Source of the DNA: Streptomyces sparsogenes
Lineage (GTDB): Bacteria; Actinomycetota; Actinomycetes; Streptomycetales; Streptomycetaceae
Direction of reading: 5' to 3'
DNA length: 56,798 nucleotides
NCBI RefSeq assembly: GCF_001704635.1
Contig: NZ_MAXF01000132.1
Location: 1 to 56,798, forward strand
The position numbers were made by a program, and so were the translations under genes. The notes below the pieces were generated by a model. The model searched no databases, was not told the origin of the DNA, and worked only from the letters and a program-made list of their open reading frames with translations. Position 1 is the first letter of the stretch; each line of letters opens with the position of its first letter. Below are positions 35,292-44,168 of the stretch, in pieces.

Positions 35292-37876
35292 AGCCCGTGC
35301 AGGTCACCACACCGGTCTTCGAACACCACCGGGAGCCGCTGGGCATCGGCGAGGCCGAGCCCCGGCTGAGCTGGCGCACCGAGACCGAGGCCGAAAACTG
35401 GCAACAGACCGCCTACGAGCTGCGGGTGTTCGCCGAGGACGGCACCGAACTGGCCGCGTCCGGGCGGGTGGAGTCCGCGGACAGCGTGCTCGTCCCCTGG
35501 CCGGGCCCGGCGCTGCGCTCCCGGCAGCGGGTGGCGGTGCGGGTGCGCGTCTGGGGCAGCGGCGGCGACGGGCCCTCCGCGTGGTCCGAGCCCGCCCACG
35601 CGGAGGCGGGGCTGCTGCGGCCCGACGACTGGACGGCCCGCCCCGTCACCCCCGGCGGGTCCCACGCGGACGGCCCGCGCCCCGTCGCCCTGCTGCGCCG
35701 CGAGTTCACCGTCCGCGGCCCGGTGGCCTCGGCGCGGCTGTACACCACCGCCTGCGGGGTCTACGAGGCCGAGCTCAACGGGGCGCGGGTGGGCGACCAC
35801 GTCCTGGCGCCGGGCTGGACCTCGTACGCCCACCGGCTGCGCTACCAGACCTTCGACGTGACCGCCCTGCTGCGCGAGGGCCCGAACGCCGTCGGCGCGC
35901 TGCTGGGGGAGGGCTGGTACGCGGGCCGCATCGGCTTCGGGGGCGGGCGGCGCGCCATCTGGGGCGAGGAGACCGCCCTGCTGGCGCAGCTGGAGATCCG
36001 CTACGCGGACGGCTCGCGGGAGACCGTGGCCACCGACAGGGGCTGGCGGGCGGCCACCGGGCCCCTGCTGCGCTCGGAGATCTACGACGGCGAGGTATAC
36101 GACGCCCGCCTGGAGCGCGACGGCTGGTCCCGCCCCGGACACGACACCACCGGCTGGGGCCCGGTGCGGCACACCGCCCCGCCGGCCGGGGCGCTGGTCG
36201 CGCCGACCGGCCCGCCGGTGCGCCGGGTGCGGACCGTGGCCCCGGTCGAGGTCATCACCACGCCGTCCGGCCGTACCGTCCTGGACTTCGGCCAGAACCT
36301 GGTGGGGCGGCTGCGCATCACCGTCAGCGGCCCGGCCGGGCACACCGTCACCCTGCGCCACGCCGAGGTGCTGGAAGGCGGGGAGCTGGGAGTGCGGCCG
36401 CTGCGCGAGGCGAAGGCCACCGACGTCTACACCCTGCGCGGCGGGGGCCCCGAGACCTACGAGCCGCGGTTCACCTTCCACGGCTTCCGCTACGCCGAGG
36501 TCACCGGCTGGCCCGGGCCGCTGGACCCGGCCGACGTCCGCGCCGTCGTCCTGCACACCGACATGGCGCGCACCGGCTGGTTCTCCTGCTCCGAGCCGTT
36601 GGTGGAGCGGCTCCACGAGAACGTCGTGTGGAGCATGCGCGGCAACTTCCTGGACATCCCCACCGACTGCCCGCAGCGCGACGAACGCCTGGGCTGGACC
36701 GGCGACATCCAGGTGTTCGCGCCGACCGCCACCTTCCTGTACGACTGCTCCGGCATGCTCGCCGGCTGGCTGCGCGACCTGGCCGCCGAGCAGCTGACCC
36801 ACCCCGAGCGGGTGCCGCCGCTGGTGGTGCCCGACGCCGTTCCGCAGGAGTTCGAGGTCTTCCCCAGAGCGCAGGCCGTCTGGGCCGATGTCGCGGTGCT
36901 GCTGCCGTGGGTGCTCCACCAGCGCTTCGGCGACCTGGGCGTGCTGCGCGACCAGTACCCGAGCATGCGCGGCTGGGTGGAGACCGCCGCCCGGTACGCG
37001 CGCGAGGGCGGCGGCGTGTGGCACCAGCGCCACCTGGGCGACTGGCTGGACCCGGCGGCGCCGCCGGAGAGCCCGGAGGCCGCGCGGACCGACGGCGACC
37101 TGGTGGCCGCCGCCTACCTGGCGCGCTCGGCCGAAGTGCTGGCGCGGACCGCCCGGCTGCTGGGCGAGGACGACGACGCGCGGCGCTACGAGGCGCTGGC
37201 GAAGGAGGCGCGGGCGGCCTTCGGCGAGCGGTTCGTGACCCCGGCCGGGCGGCTGTCCTCCGACGCGCAGACCGCCTACGCGCTGGCGCTGTGCTTCGCG
37301 CTGCTGCCCACCGAGCGCCAGCGGGCGGGGGCCGGGGAGCGGCTGGCCGCCATCGTGCGGGAGGCGGACTTCCGGATCGCCACGGGATTCGCGGGCACCC
37401 CGCTGATCTGCGACGCGCTGTGCGAGGCCGGTGAGCCGGAACTCGCCTACCGGATGCTGCTGGAGCGGGGCTGCCCGTCCTGGCTGTACCCGGTCACCAT
37501 GGGCGCGACCACCATCTGGGAGCGCTGGGACTCCATGCTGCCCGACGGCACCGTCAACCCGGGCGAGATGACCTCCTTCAACCACTACGCCCTCGGCGCG
37601 GTCGCCGACTGGCTGCACCGCACCGTGGCCGGCCTGGCCCCGGCCGCCCCCGGCTGGCGGCGGCTGCGGATCGCGCCCGTCCCCGGCGGCGGGCTCCGCC
37701 ACGCCGGGGCCGCCCATCTCACCCCGTACGGGCGGGCCGAGGCGGGCTGGCGGTACGAGGGCGAGCGGCTGGTCGTCGAGGCGCTGGTGCCGCCGAACAC
37801 CCGGGCCGAGGTCCGGCTGCCGGGCGACGACCGGCCCTTCGAGGTGGGCTCGGGGAGGCACACCTTCACGCGGTGA
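35288..37876 (+). CDS. GH78 alpha-L-rhamnosidase
   Basis: An 862-residue cytoplasmic GH78 enzyme. The usual architecture is visible: N-terminal beta domains, then the (alpha/alpha)6 catalytic barrel with the hallmark DCPQRDERLGWTGD (Asp at about 460) and GATTIWERWDSM (catalytic Glu region) near residue 740, ending with a beta domain. It cleaves terminal L-rhamnose. The ATG overlaps the preceding stop (ATGA), so it is translated with the GH106 protein. Its 3' end overlaps the convergent DeoR gene by 11 bases. It is unrelated in fold to its GH106 partner, so the two probably cover different linkages. Confidence 0.94.
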   Translation: MKPVQVTTPVFEHHREPLGIGEAEPRLSWRTETEAENWQQTAYELRVFAEDGTELAASGRVESADSVLVPWPGPALRSRQRVAVRVRVWGSGGDGPSAWSEPAHAEAGLLRPDDWTARPVTPGGSHADGPRPVALLRREFTVRGPVASARLYTTACGVYEAELNGARVGDHVLAPGWTSYAHRLRYQTFDVTALLREGPNAVGALLGEGWYAGRIGFGGGRRAIWGEETALLAQLEIRYADGSRETVATDRGWRAATGPLLRSEIYDGEVYDARLERDGWSRPGHDTTGWGPVRHTAPPAGALVAPTGPPVRRVRTVAPVEVITTPSGRTVLDFGQNLVGRLRITVSGPAGHTVTLRHAEVLEGGELGVRPLREAKATDVYTLRGGGPETYEPRFTFHGFRYAEVTGWPGPLDPADVRAVVLHTDMARTGWFSCSEPLVERLHENVVWSMRGNFLDIPTDCPQRDERLGWTGDIQVFAPTATFLYDCSGMLAGWLRDLAAEQLTHPERVPPLVVPDAVPQEFEVFPRAQAVWADVAVLLPWVLHQRFGDLGVLRDQYPSMRGWVETAARYAREGGGVWHQRHLGDWLDPAAPPESPEAARTDGDLVAAAYLARSAEVLARTARLLGEDDDARRYEALAKEARAAFGERFVTPAGRLSSDAQTAYALALCFALLPTERQRAGAGERLAAIVREADFRIATGFAGTPLICDALCEAGEPELAYRMLLERGCPSWLYPVTMGATTIWERWDSMLPDGTVNPGEMTSFNHYALGAVADWLHRTVAGLAPAAPGWRRLRIAPVPGGGLRHAGAAHLTPYGRAEAGWRYEGERLVVEALVPPNTRAEVRLPGDDRPFEVGSGRHTFTR

Positions 37877-38696
37877 CCACGTCCACGTCGGGCAGGGCGC
37901 GGAAGGGCGCGAGCTGGTCGTCGGTGGCGCCGCTGTCGGTGACCAGCGTCCAGGGGCCGGTCAGCGGGGCCCAGGCGGTGAAGGGCGACTGGCCGAGCTT
38001 GCTGCTGTCGGCCAGTACGTACACCTGCCCGCCGCGCTGGGCCATCAGCTCCTTGAGCGCCGTCTGCTGGAGGCTGGCCTCGCAGATGCCGAGCTTCGCG
38101 TCGAGGCCGTCGGCGCCCAGGAACACCTTGTCCGCGGTGAGCCGGGTCAGGGTCAGCTCGGCGAGCGGGCCGACGAAGCCCTGGCTGACCTGGCGCAGCG
38201 TCCCGGCCAGCGTGATCAGCTCGATGCCGTCCGCCTCGGCCAGCTCCCGCAGGGCCGTCAGCCCGCTGGTGATGACCGTCAGTTCGGTGCGGCCGCGCAG
38301 ATGGTGGGCGAGCCGGCCGGTGGTGGTGCCGGCGTCCAGGATGACGGTGTCGCCCTGCGCGATCCGCGCGGCCGCCCAGCGCCCGATGCGGTCCTTCTCG
38401 GCGACGGCCAGCCCGCTGCGCTGGCCGAGCGTCGGCTCGGCCGTGTGGCCCGCGACCATCGCGCCGCCGTAGGTGCGGGCGATGGTGCCCTGCTCGGTGA
38501 GCAGGGCCAGATCCCGGCGGATCGTGGACGGGGTGACGTCCAGGGAGCGGGCCAGCTCCTCCACGACCACGGCCCCGTCGGTCTGGACCATGCGCGCGAT
38601 CAGCGCCCGGCGATCCCGGGCCCGCAGCCTCCTGCGGTCCTGCGCCCCCGTCGGCTCGGCCGTCGTGCGTGCTGTGCGGATACCTGCCGGACTCAT
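37866..38696 (-). CDS. DeoR-family repressor (aldolase locus)
   Basis: A 276-residue DeoR regulator with an N-terminal HTH (VEELARSLDVTPSTIRRDL) and the C-terminal sugar-phosphate-sensing domain (DAGTTTGRLA, FLGADGLD, KVFLG). It faces the divergent aldolase gene and probably represses it; the candidate operator is annotated between them. Start choice is uncertain: ATG at 38696 follows GGGGAGGGG, while a GTG at 38729 is 11 codons earlier. It tail-overlaps GH78 by 11 bases. Confidence 0.9.
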   Translation of the reverse strand: MSPAGIRTARTTAEPTGAQDRRRLRARDRRALIARMVQTDGAVVVEELARSLDVTPSTIRRDLALLTEQGTIARTYGGAMVAGHTAEPTLGQRSGLAVAEKDRIGRWAAARIAQGDTVILDAGTTTGRLAHHLRGRTELTVITSGLTALRELAEADGIELITLAGTLRQVSQGFVGPLAELTLTRLTADKVFLGADGLDAKLGICEASLQQTALKELMAQRGGQVYVLADSSKLGQSPFTAWAPLTGPWTLVTDSGATDDQLAPFRALPDVDVVTA

Positions 38697-38930
38697 GCCT
38701 GCCGTCCCCTCCCCTTTTTGAGGACTCACTCGCCCGGCCGTCTCGTCAGCCGCACGGGCGGGTTACCTTAGCATTCTGCGCATTCCGCGCCCTTCCCTCG
38801 CTGTGATGGTCCAAATACTTGCGTGTTACGCGCAACCATGCGAGCGTGTCGCTCATAACACGCACTGGGTGGGGAGATCAGATGCAGGCGGAGAGCGCGC
38901 CCCCCGACCCCGACCGGAGAGACTGAGACC
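38697..38930. other. Divergent control region, DeoR / aldolase
   Basis: About 234 bases without a gene. Two inverted repeats (38819-38863) lie in an AT-richer part ahead of the aldolase. GAGAGACTGAG stands just before the aldolase ATG. No other frame is convincing. Confidence 0.6.
38819..38863. promoter_or_regulatory. Nested inverted repeats, candidate DeoR operator
   Basis: TTGCG (38819) and CGCAA (38831) form a short dyad that overlaps a longer one, GCGTGTTA at 38821-38828 with TAACACGC at 38856-38863, a perfect 8-bp pair with a 27-base spacer. It lies 68-112 bases upstream of the aldolase start. Confidence 0.5.
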
Positions 38931-39698
38931 ATGACAACCTCCCCCGCCGACTTCGCGGCCCGGCTGCGCGCACGCGAGCGGATCCTCGGCTACTGGGTGG
39001 TCCTCGACAACCCGGTCGGCACCGAGCGCCTGGCCGGCCTCGGCTACGACTACGTCTGCGTGGACGCCCAGCACGGCCTGCTCGACTACAAGGGCACCCT
39101 CGGCGCGATGACCGCCATCGACGCGCGCGGCACCTGCGCCGGCATGGTGCGGGTCCCCGCCAACGACGGGTTCTGGATCGGCCAGGCCCTCGACGCCGGC
39201 GCCCGCGGTGTCATCGTGCCGCTGGTCAACACCGCCGAAGAGGCGGCCGCCGCGGTGCGCGCCTGCCGCTACCCCCCGCACGGCGTCCGCAGCTACGGCC
39301 CGATGCGCTCGGGGCTGCGGGTGGGGCCGACCCCGGCCGAGGCCAACGAGCAGGTCGCCTGCGTGGTGATGATCGAGACCGCCCAGGCGCTCGGCAACAC
39401 CGCGGAGATCTGCGCGACCGAGGGGCTCGACGGCGTCTACATCGGCCCCTCCGACCTCACCATCGCGCTCGGCGGGCGCACCTCGACCGACCCCTCGGTC
39501 GCCGAGGCGTTCGACGCGGCCCTCACCACGGTGGCCGAGGCGGCGAAGTCCGCGGGCATCGCGGCCGGCATCCACTGCCCGGACGGCGTCACGGCCGCCA
39601 AGCGGCTGGCCCAGGGCTTCACCTTCGCCACGGTCAGCAGCGACCTGGTCCACCTGGAGCAGGCCGCGGCCGCCCACCTCCGCGACGCCCGCGGCTGA
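38931..39698 (+). CDS. HpcH/HpaI-family aldolase
   Basis: A 255-residue class II (metal-dependent) aldolase of the HpcH/HpaI family, which includes 2-keto-3-deoxy-L-rhamnonate aldolase. It retains the DAQHG substrate segment, the MIETAQALGNTAEI metal-binding Glu region and the IGPSDL metal-binding Asp region. Next to two rhamnosidases it is a good candidate for the last step of non-phosphorylated rhamnose breakdown (pyruvate plus lactaldehyde), but the other steps of that route are not in the window. It is preceded by the probable DeoR operator. Confidence 0.92.
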   Translation: MTTSPADFAARLRARERILGYWVVLDNPVGTERLAGLGYDYVCVDAQHGLLDYKGTLGAMTAIDARGTCAGMVRVPANDGFWIGQALDAGARGVIVPLVNTAEEAAAAVRACRYPPHGVRSYGPMRSGLRVGPTPAEANEQVACVVMIETAQALGNTAEICATEGLDGVYIGPSDLTIALGGRTSTDPSVAEAFDAALTTVAEAAKSAGIAAGIHCPDGVTAAKRLAQGFTFATVSSDLVHLEQAAAAHLRDARG

Positions 39699-39719
39699 CG
39701 TCTCCCCAGCCCGCCATCA

Positions 39720-39780
39720 CGCCGCGGAGCCAACCCGGCGCCGCGGAGCTGACCCGCCCTCGCGCCGTGGAGCTAACCCG
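39720..39780. repeat. 18-bp direct repeat, 3 copies
   Basis: CGCCGCGGAGCYRACCCG-type units lie at 39720-39737, 39739-39756 and 39763-39780 between the aldolase and the FAD gene. The third overlaps the last codons and stop of the minus-strand FAD gene. Confidence 0.8.
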
Positions 39781-41152
39781 CCGCGCCCTCCACCCGCAGC
39801 GGAATGCCCGCCGGCCCCGGCCGCCGCGGCAGCAGCACCGTGCGCAGGGCGACCGCGGGGGACAGCAGCCGGGTCGGCGGCGCGGCCAGATGGGTGACGT
39901 CACGGAAGGCGGCGCCCACCACCGGGTCGTGGGTGGCCCGGTCCGCCAGCCGGCCGAAGTACCAGGTCTGCAGGCGCTCGGCGGCCCCCGGCGGGGTCGC
40001 CGGCCCACCGGCGACGTACGGGCGGTCCGCGCCGACGGCGGTCAGCCAGGCGGTCTCGCCCGCGCGGGCGACGGCGCGCTGGGCGCGGGCCGCGAAGCCG
40101 GGGCGGCGCGGGCCCCCGTCGGCCAGGCACTCCCGCAGGGCCAGCCCGCTCAGAGCGGCCACCGACATGCCCTGCCCGTAGACGGGGTTGAAGGTGCAGG
40201 CGGCGTCGGAGACCGCGACGAACCCCTCGGGGACGCCGCCCGCCGAGTGGTAGTAGCGGCGCCGGTTGGCCGTGTCGCGGTAGGCGTACGGCGGGGACAC
40301 CGCCTCGCAGGTCCCCAGGTGGTCGCGCAGATACGGCTCGCCGAGCGACGCCACGAAGTCGGGTACCGCCGAGCCGTCGGTCGGCGGGTGGTGGCCGCGC
40401 ATCCCGGCCAGGGTCAGCAGCCAGTTGCCGCCCTCGACGGGCGACCAGGCTGCGCCGCGCGGGAGATCGGGCCTGGCTTCGATGACCACGGCCATGGGCA
40501 GCGGCTCGGCGGGCCGGAACATCTGGGTGGTGTAGCCGATTCCGGCGTCGATCACCTCTTCGCGCGGCGCCGGGCGGCCCAGCTCCGCCAGCCATCTCGG
40601 GGCGCGCGAGCCGCGCCCGGAGGCGTCGACGACCAGGTCGGCGGGCAGGTCCCGCTCGGCGCGCCCGGTGTCGCGCGAGCGCGTCCGCACCCCGGTCACC
40701 CGCTCCGCGTCGCCGAGGAGCCCGACCGCCTCGCAGGCCTGGAGCACCTCGACCCGGGTCCCCGAACCGGCGGCCTCCGCCAGGACCCGCGCCCGTACGG
40801 TGGTGTCCAGGAGCGGGCGGGTGCAGCTGATCACGGCGTGGCGGCCCTCGTGCAGCCGGCGGTGCCAGCCGTTCCGGGACCTGGTGAGCACATCGCGCGG
40901 CGCCTCCATGCGGTGTGCGCCGGCCGCCTCCAGCTCCGCGACGATCCCGGGGAACAGCCTCTCCAGGGCCCGCTGTCCGCCGGAGAGGAAGACATGGAGG
41001 TGGCGGCCCTGGGGCACCCCCTTGCGGAAGACCGGCCGCTCCGGGTAGCGGTCGCGCTCGACGACGGTGACCGTGTCCACGTGGCCGAGCAGCGCGGCCA
41101 CGGCCAGGGTGCCCGCGAGCCCGCCGCCCATCACCACCGCGCCGCCGCCCAT
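39773..41152 (-). CDS. FAD-dependent oxidoreductase (halogenase/GGR-like)
   Basis: A 459-residue flavoprotein of the group-A monooxygenase/geranylgeranyl-reductase-like class. The N-terminal Rossmann segment reads VVMGGGLAGTLAVAALL with the acidic end VVERDRYP. The central Asp motif is present in VSDAACTFNPVYGQGM. There is no signal peptide or evident membrane anchor. The final 90 residues (DRPYVAGGPATPPG and on) are conserved in actinomycete homologues that I recognise only by style. It is divergent from the aldolase only in orientation and does not look part of the rhamnoside set. Substrate unknown. Confidence 0.85.
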   Translation of the reverse strand: MGGGAVVMGGGLAGTLAVAALLGHVDTVTVVERDRYPERPVFRKGVPQGRHLHVFLSGGQRALERLFPGIVAELEAAGAHRMEAPRDVLTRSRNGWHRRLHEGRHAVISCTRPLLDTTVRARVLAEAAGSGTRVEVLQACEAVGLLGDAERVTGVRTRSRDTGRAERDLPADLVVDASGRGSRAPRWLAELGRPAPREEVIDAGIGYTTQMFRPAEPLPMAVVIEARPDLPRGAAWSPVEGGNWLLTLAGMRGHHPPTDGSAVPDFVASLGEPYLRDHLGTCEAVSPPYAYRDTANRRRYYHSAGGVPEGFVAVSDAACTFNPVYGQGMSVAALSGLALRECLADGGPRRPGFAARAQRAVARAGETAWLTAVGADRPYVAGGPATPPGAAERLQTWYFGRLADRATHDPVVGAAFRDVTHLAAPPTRLLSPAVALRTVLLPRRPGPAGIPLRVEGAAG

Positions 41153-41305
41153 CCCACGCCCCCTCGTCCCCGGTGCTCCGTACGTGAGTCAGTACGTGGT
41201 CAGCACGTGATCAGTACGGCCCAAGCCTGGGGGCGCCGGGCTCGGGCCGTCAACCACGCACATCGGTACGGGGGGTGGTTCCGGTCCCGGGGTTCGATTC
41301 CGATC
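41153..41305. other. Intergenic, with 11-12 bp direct repeats
   Basis: Short gap between the FAD gene start and the alcohol dehydrogenase stop. It contains GTACGTG-type direct repeats (41180-41219). A TTCGATTCC-like string near 41294 resembles a tRNA T-loop but no tRNA is present. Confidence 0.5.
41180..41219 (-). promoter_or_regulatory. Direct repeats, candidate operator of FAD gene
   Basis: GTACGTGAGTCA, GTACGTGGTCA and GCACGTGATCA follow each other with an 11-12 bp period (41180-41213) and a fourth GTACGG. The array is 28-67 bases upstream of the FAD-gene start on the minus strand. Confidence 0.5.
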
Positions 41306-42295
41306 TCAGGGCTCGACGACGATCTTCCGGCCGATGCCCGAGCGGAACCGCTCCAGCGCCTGCGGGTACTGCTCCAGCGGCAGCCGGTCGCTGATGAAGA
41401 CCTTCGGGTCGAGCACCCCGGTGGCGAACAGCTCGGCCGCGCGTTCATAGCTGTGCAGCACGGCCATGGAGCCGGTGATCGTGATCTCCTGGTTGTAGAT
41501 CTTGTACGGCTCGATGACCGCCTTGGTGGCGTAGTCGGAGACGCCGAACTGCAGGAACGTGCCCGCCTTGGCGACGCGGCCCAGCCCGTCCTGGATCGCG
41601 GCCTGGTTGCCCGTCGCGTCGATCACCACGTCCCAGCCGCGCGGCTGGTCCAGCTCGTCGGCCGAGGCGGCGGCCCGGCTGCAGCCGAGCAGCTGTGCGG
41701 TGGCCAGCCGCTCGGGGTTGACGTCCAGCACGTCGACGCTCGCCGCCCCGGTCCGCTTGGCCAGCTCCAGCATCATCAGGCCCATGGTGCCCGACCCGTA
41801 GATCAGCACCTCGTTGCCCAGCCGGCTGCCCAGTACGTCATAGCCGCGCACCGCACAGGACAGCGGTTCGATCAGCGCCGCGTCCGCGACGTCCACGTGC
41901 TCCGGCAGCCGCACGCAGTTGGCCACCGGCGCGACGGCGAACTCCGCGGCGCCGCCGGGCACGCTGACCCCGATGGCGTTCCACCGGTCGCACAGATTGC
42001 CCCGCCCGATGCGGCAGTAGCGGCACTCGTGGCAGTGGAGGGAGGGGTCCACGGCGACCTTGTCGCCCACCGCCACCTCGGTGACCTCGCTGCCGACGCC
42101 GACGACCTCCCCGGCGAACTCGTGTCCGGGGACGATCGGCAGCGTGGGGGCGAACTCGCCCTGGAGGATGTGCAGATCGGTGCCGCACAGCCCGCAGGCC
42201 GCCACGTCCACCACCACCTCGCGCGGCCCGGGGGCCGGGTCCGGGACGGTGGTGACGGTGACCTTGCCGGGGGCTTCGATGACGGCGGCCCTCAT
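41306..42295 (-). CDS. Zinc-dependent alcohol/polyol dehydrogenase
   Basis: A 329-residue medium-chain dehydrogenase. The catalytic-zinc Cys is in CGLCGTD, the His-Glu in GHEFAGEVVGVG, and structural zinc Cys in CHECRYCRIGRGNLC. The Rossmann fold follows (VLIYGSGTMGLMML). The pattern is that of sorbitol/arabinitol dehydrogenases. The ATG overlaps the permease stop (ATGA). As the last gene of the DeoR-binder-permease-permease set it probably oxidises the imported polyol to a ketose. Confidence 0.93.
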   Translation of the reverse strand: MRAAVIEAPGKVTVTTVPDPAPGPREVVVDVAACGLCGTDLHILQGEFAPTLPIVPGHEFAGEVVGVGSEVTEVAVGDKVAVDPSLHCHECRYCRIGRGNLCDRWNAIGVSVPGGAAEFAVAPVANCVRLPEHVDVADAALIEPLSCAVRGYDVLGSRLGNEVLIYGSGTMGLMMLELAKRTGAASVDVLDVNPERLATAQLLGCSRAAASADELDQPRGWDVVIDATGNQAAIQDGLGRVAKAGTFLQFGVSDYATKAVIEPYKIYNQEITITGSMAVLHSYERAAELFATGVLDPKVFISDRLPLEQYPQALERFRSGIGRKIVVEP

Positions 42296-43188
42296 TTGAC
42301 TGCTCCTAGCGACAGGCCCTGGACCAGCTTGTCCTGGGCGGCGAAACCGGCGGCCAGCACCGGCAGGGAAATGACCATCGAGGCCGCGCACACCTGTGCC
42401 AGGAACAGCCCCTGACTGGTGACGAAGCCGGTCAGGAAGGCCGGTGCGGTCTGCGCGACCACGCCGGTGAGCACATTGGCGAACAGCAGCTCGTTCCAGC
42501 TGAAGATGAAACAGATCAGGGAGGTGGCGGCGATGCCCGGGGCGGCGATCGGGGCCACCACCCGGAGCAGGACGGTCGGCAGCTTGGCCCCGTCCATCTG
42601 GGCCGCCTCGATGAGGGCCACCGGGACCTCGGAGAGGAAGGACTGCATCATCCACACCGCGATCGGCAGGTTCATCGAGGTGTAGAGGATGACCAGCAGC
42701 CAGATGTTGTCCAGGAAACCGGTGTTCTTGGCGAACAGGTACACCGGCAGCAGCCCGGCCACCACCGGCAGCATCTTGGTGGACAGGAAGAAGAACATCA
42801 CATCCGTCCACTTGCGCACCCGCCGGATCGACAGCGCGTACGCGGCCGGCAGGGCCAGCACCAGCACGAAGGCCGTGGAGAACAGGCTCGCGCCCAGCGA
42901 GTTGAGCAGCGGCGGCCAGGGGTCGGCCCCGCCGTTCACCCCGAAGAACTCCCGGTAGCCGTCCAGGGTGAGCGGGGCGGTCAGGGACGGCGGGTTGGTG
43001 GCGGCGTCGGCCTCGGAGTGGAACGAGGTCAGCGCCATCCAGACGACCGGCAGCACGAACAGGATGCCGACCAGCCAGGCCAGCAGGCCCAGCGCGGCGC
43101 CGCGGCGGCGAGCCCGGCGGGCGCCCGGCGGGGTGGCGGACACGGACACCGGGGCGGTCGGCGCGGCCGGCGTGGTCAAGGAGGTCAT
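42292..43188 (-). CDS. ABC sugar/polyol permease 2 (MalG-like)
   Basis: A 298-residue permease of the carbohydrate-uptake CUT1 type, partner of the MalF-like protein. The EAA motif SEVPVALIEAAQMDGAKL and the usual six membrane segments are present. It overlaps the upstream permease gene by 4 bases and the downstream dehydrogenase by 4 bases. Confidence 0.92.
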   Translation of the reverse strand: MTSLTTPAAPTAPVSVSATPPGARRARRRGAALGLLAWLVGILFVLPVVWMALTSFHSEADAATNPPSLTAPLTLDGYREFFGVNGGADPWPPLLNSLGASLFSTAFVLVLALPAAYALSIRRVRKWTDVMFFFLSTKMLPVVAGLLPVYLFAKNTGFLDNIWLLVILYTSMNLPIAVWMMQSFLSEVPVALIEAAQMDGAKLPTVLLRVVAPIAAPGIAATSLICFIFSWNELLFANVLTGVVAQTAPAFLTGFVTSQGLFLAQVCAASMVISLPVLAAGFAAQDKLVQGLSLGAVK

Positions 43189-44168
43189 GCGCGGGACACC
43201 TCCTCACGGAACAGGGACGACACCACGCGCAGCGCGAAGGTGGCGATGACGATCGTGCCGATCACCACCAGCACGCCCGCGGCGGATGCCTTCCCGTACT
43301 CGTGGGCGTTGTAGAAGGTCTCGTAGATGGTGTACGGGAGGTTGGCGGTGTCGAGGCCGCCGCGGGTGATGGTGAACACCGCGTCGAAGTTCTGCACGAT
43401 GTAGATCGACCCCAGCAGGGTGCCCAGCTCCAGATAGCGCCGCAGGTGCGGCAGGGTCAGGAAGCGGAAGATCTGCCAGTTGCCCGCCCCGTCCAGCCGC
43501 GCCGCCTCGATCATGTCCAGGGGGCGGCTCTGCAGCCCGGCCAGCAGGATCAGCATCATGAACGGCGTCCACTGCCACACCAGCGAGGCCTCCACCGCGA
43601 ACATCGGCATGTCGGAGATCCAGTCCGGCTGCGGCGGGCTGTCCACGCCGAACAGCTCGCCCAGCCAGCTGAGCACGCCGTTGAACAGCCCGTACTCCGG
43701 GTTGTAGAGCGCGTGTTTCCACAGCAGCGCGGACGCCACGGGGACCAGCAGGAACGGGGCGATGAGCATGGTGCGCACCAGCCCCCGGCCGCGGAACTTC
43801 CGGTCCATCAGCAGGGCCAGCAGCAGGCCGAGGACCACGCTCACGATGACCACGGTGGCGGTGAGCAGCACGGTGGTGACGATCGACTCGCGCAGCGCCT
43901 CGTCGCTCGCCACCGAGGTGTAGTTGGACAGGCCGGTGAACTTCCGCTCGTCGGGCTTGAGCGAGTTCCAGTCGAAGAGGGAGATCACCAAGGTCGCCAC
44001 GAACGGCAGCTGGGTGACCAGGATGAGGAAGATCAGGGCGGGCATCAGGGGTGCCCGCGTGGCCCAGGCCCGGGCCGCCCCCGGCTTCTTCGGGGCGCGT
44101 CGGGCGGGCGCGGCCACGGCGGGGGGCGGTCCGCTGCGTACGGGCGTCGTCGCCACGGAATCAGTCAT
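43185..44168 (-). CDS. ABC sugar/polyol permease 1 (MalF-like)
   Basis: A 327-residue CUT1-type permease with six membrane helices and the EAA motif (RPLDMIEAARLDGAGNWQIF). The start MTDSVATT at 44168 overlaps the binding-protein stop by 8 bases; the frame stays open further upstream, inside the preceding gene, and is not needed. No ATPase gene occurs in this operon. Confidence 0.92.
   Translation of the reverse strand: MTDSVATTPVRSGPPPAVAAPARRAPKKPGAARAWATRAPLMPALIFLILVTQLPFVATLVISLFDWNSLKPDERKFTGLSNYTSVASDEALRESIVTTVLLTATVVIVSVVLGLLLALLMDRKFRGRGLVRTMLIAPFLLVPVASALLWKHALYNPEYGLFNGVLSWLGELFGVDSPPQPDWISDMPMFAVEASLVWQWTPFMMLILLAGLQSRPLDMIEAARLDGAGNWQIFRFLTLPHLRRYLELGTLLGSIYIVQNFDAVFTITRGGLDTANLPYTIYETFYNAHEYGKASAAGVLVVIGTIVIATFALRVVSSLFREEVSRA

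Noticed and set aside
41291..41301. GGTTCGATTCC string resembling a tRNA T-loop
   Set aside because: The flanking bases cannot form the T-stem and no acceptor or anticodon arm is present, so this is not a tRNA gene or a clear attachment site.
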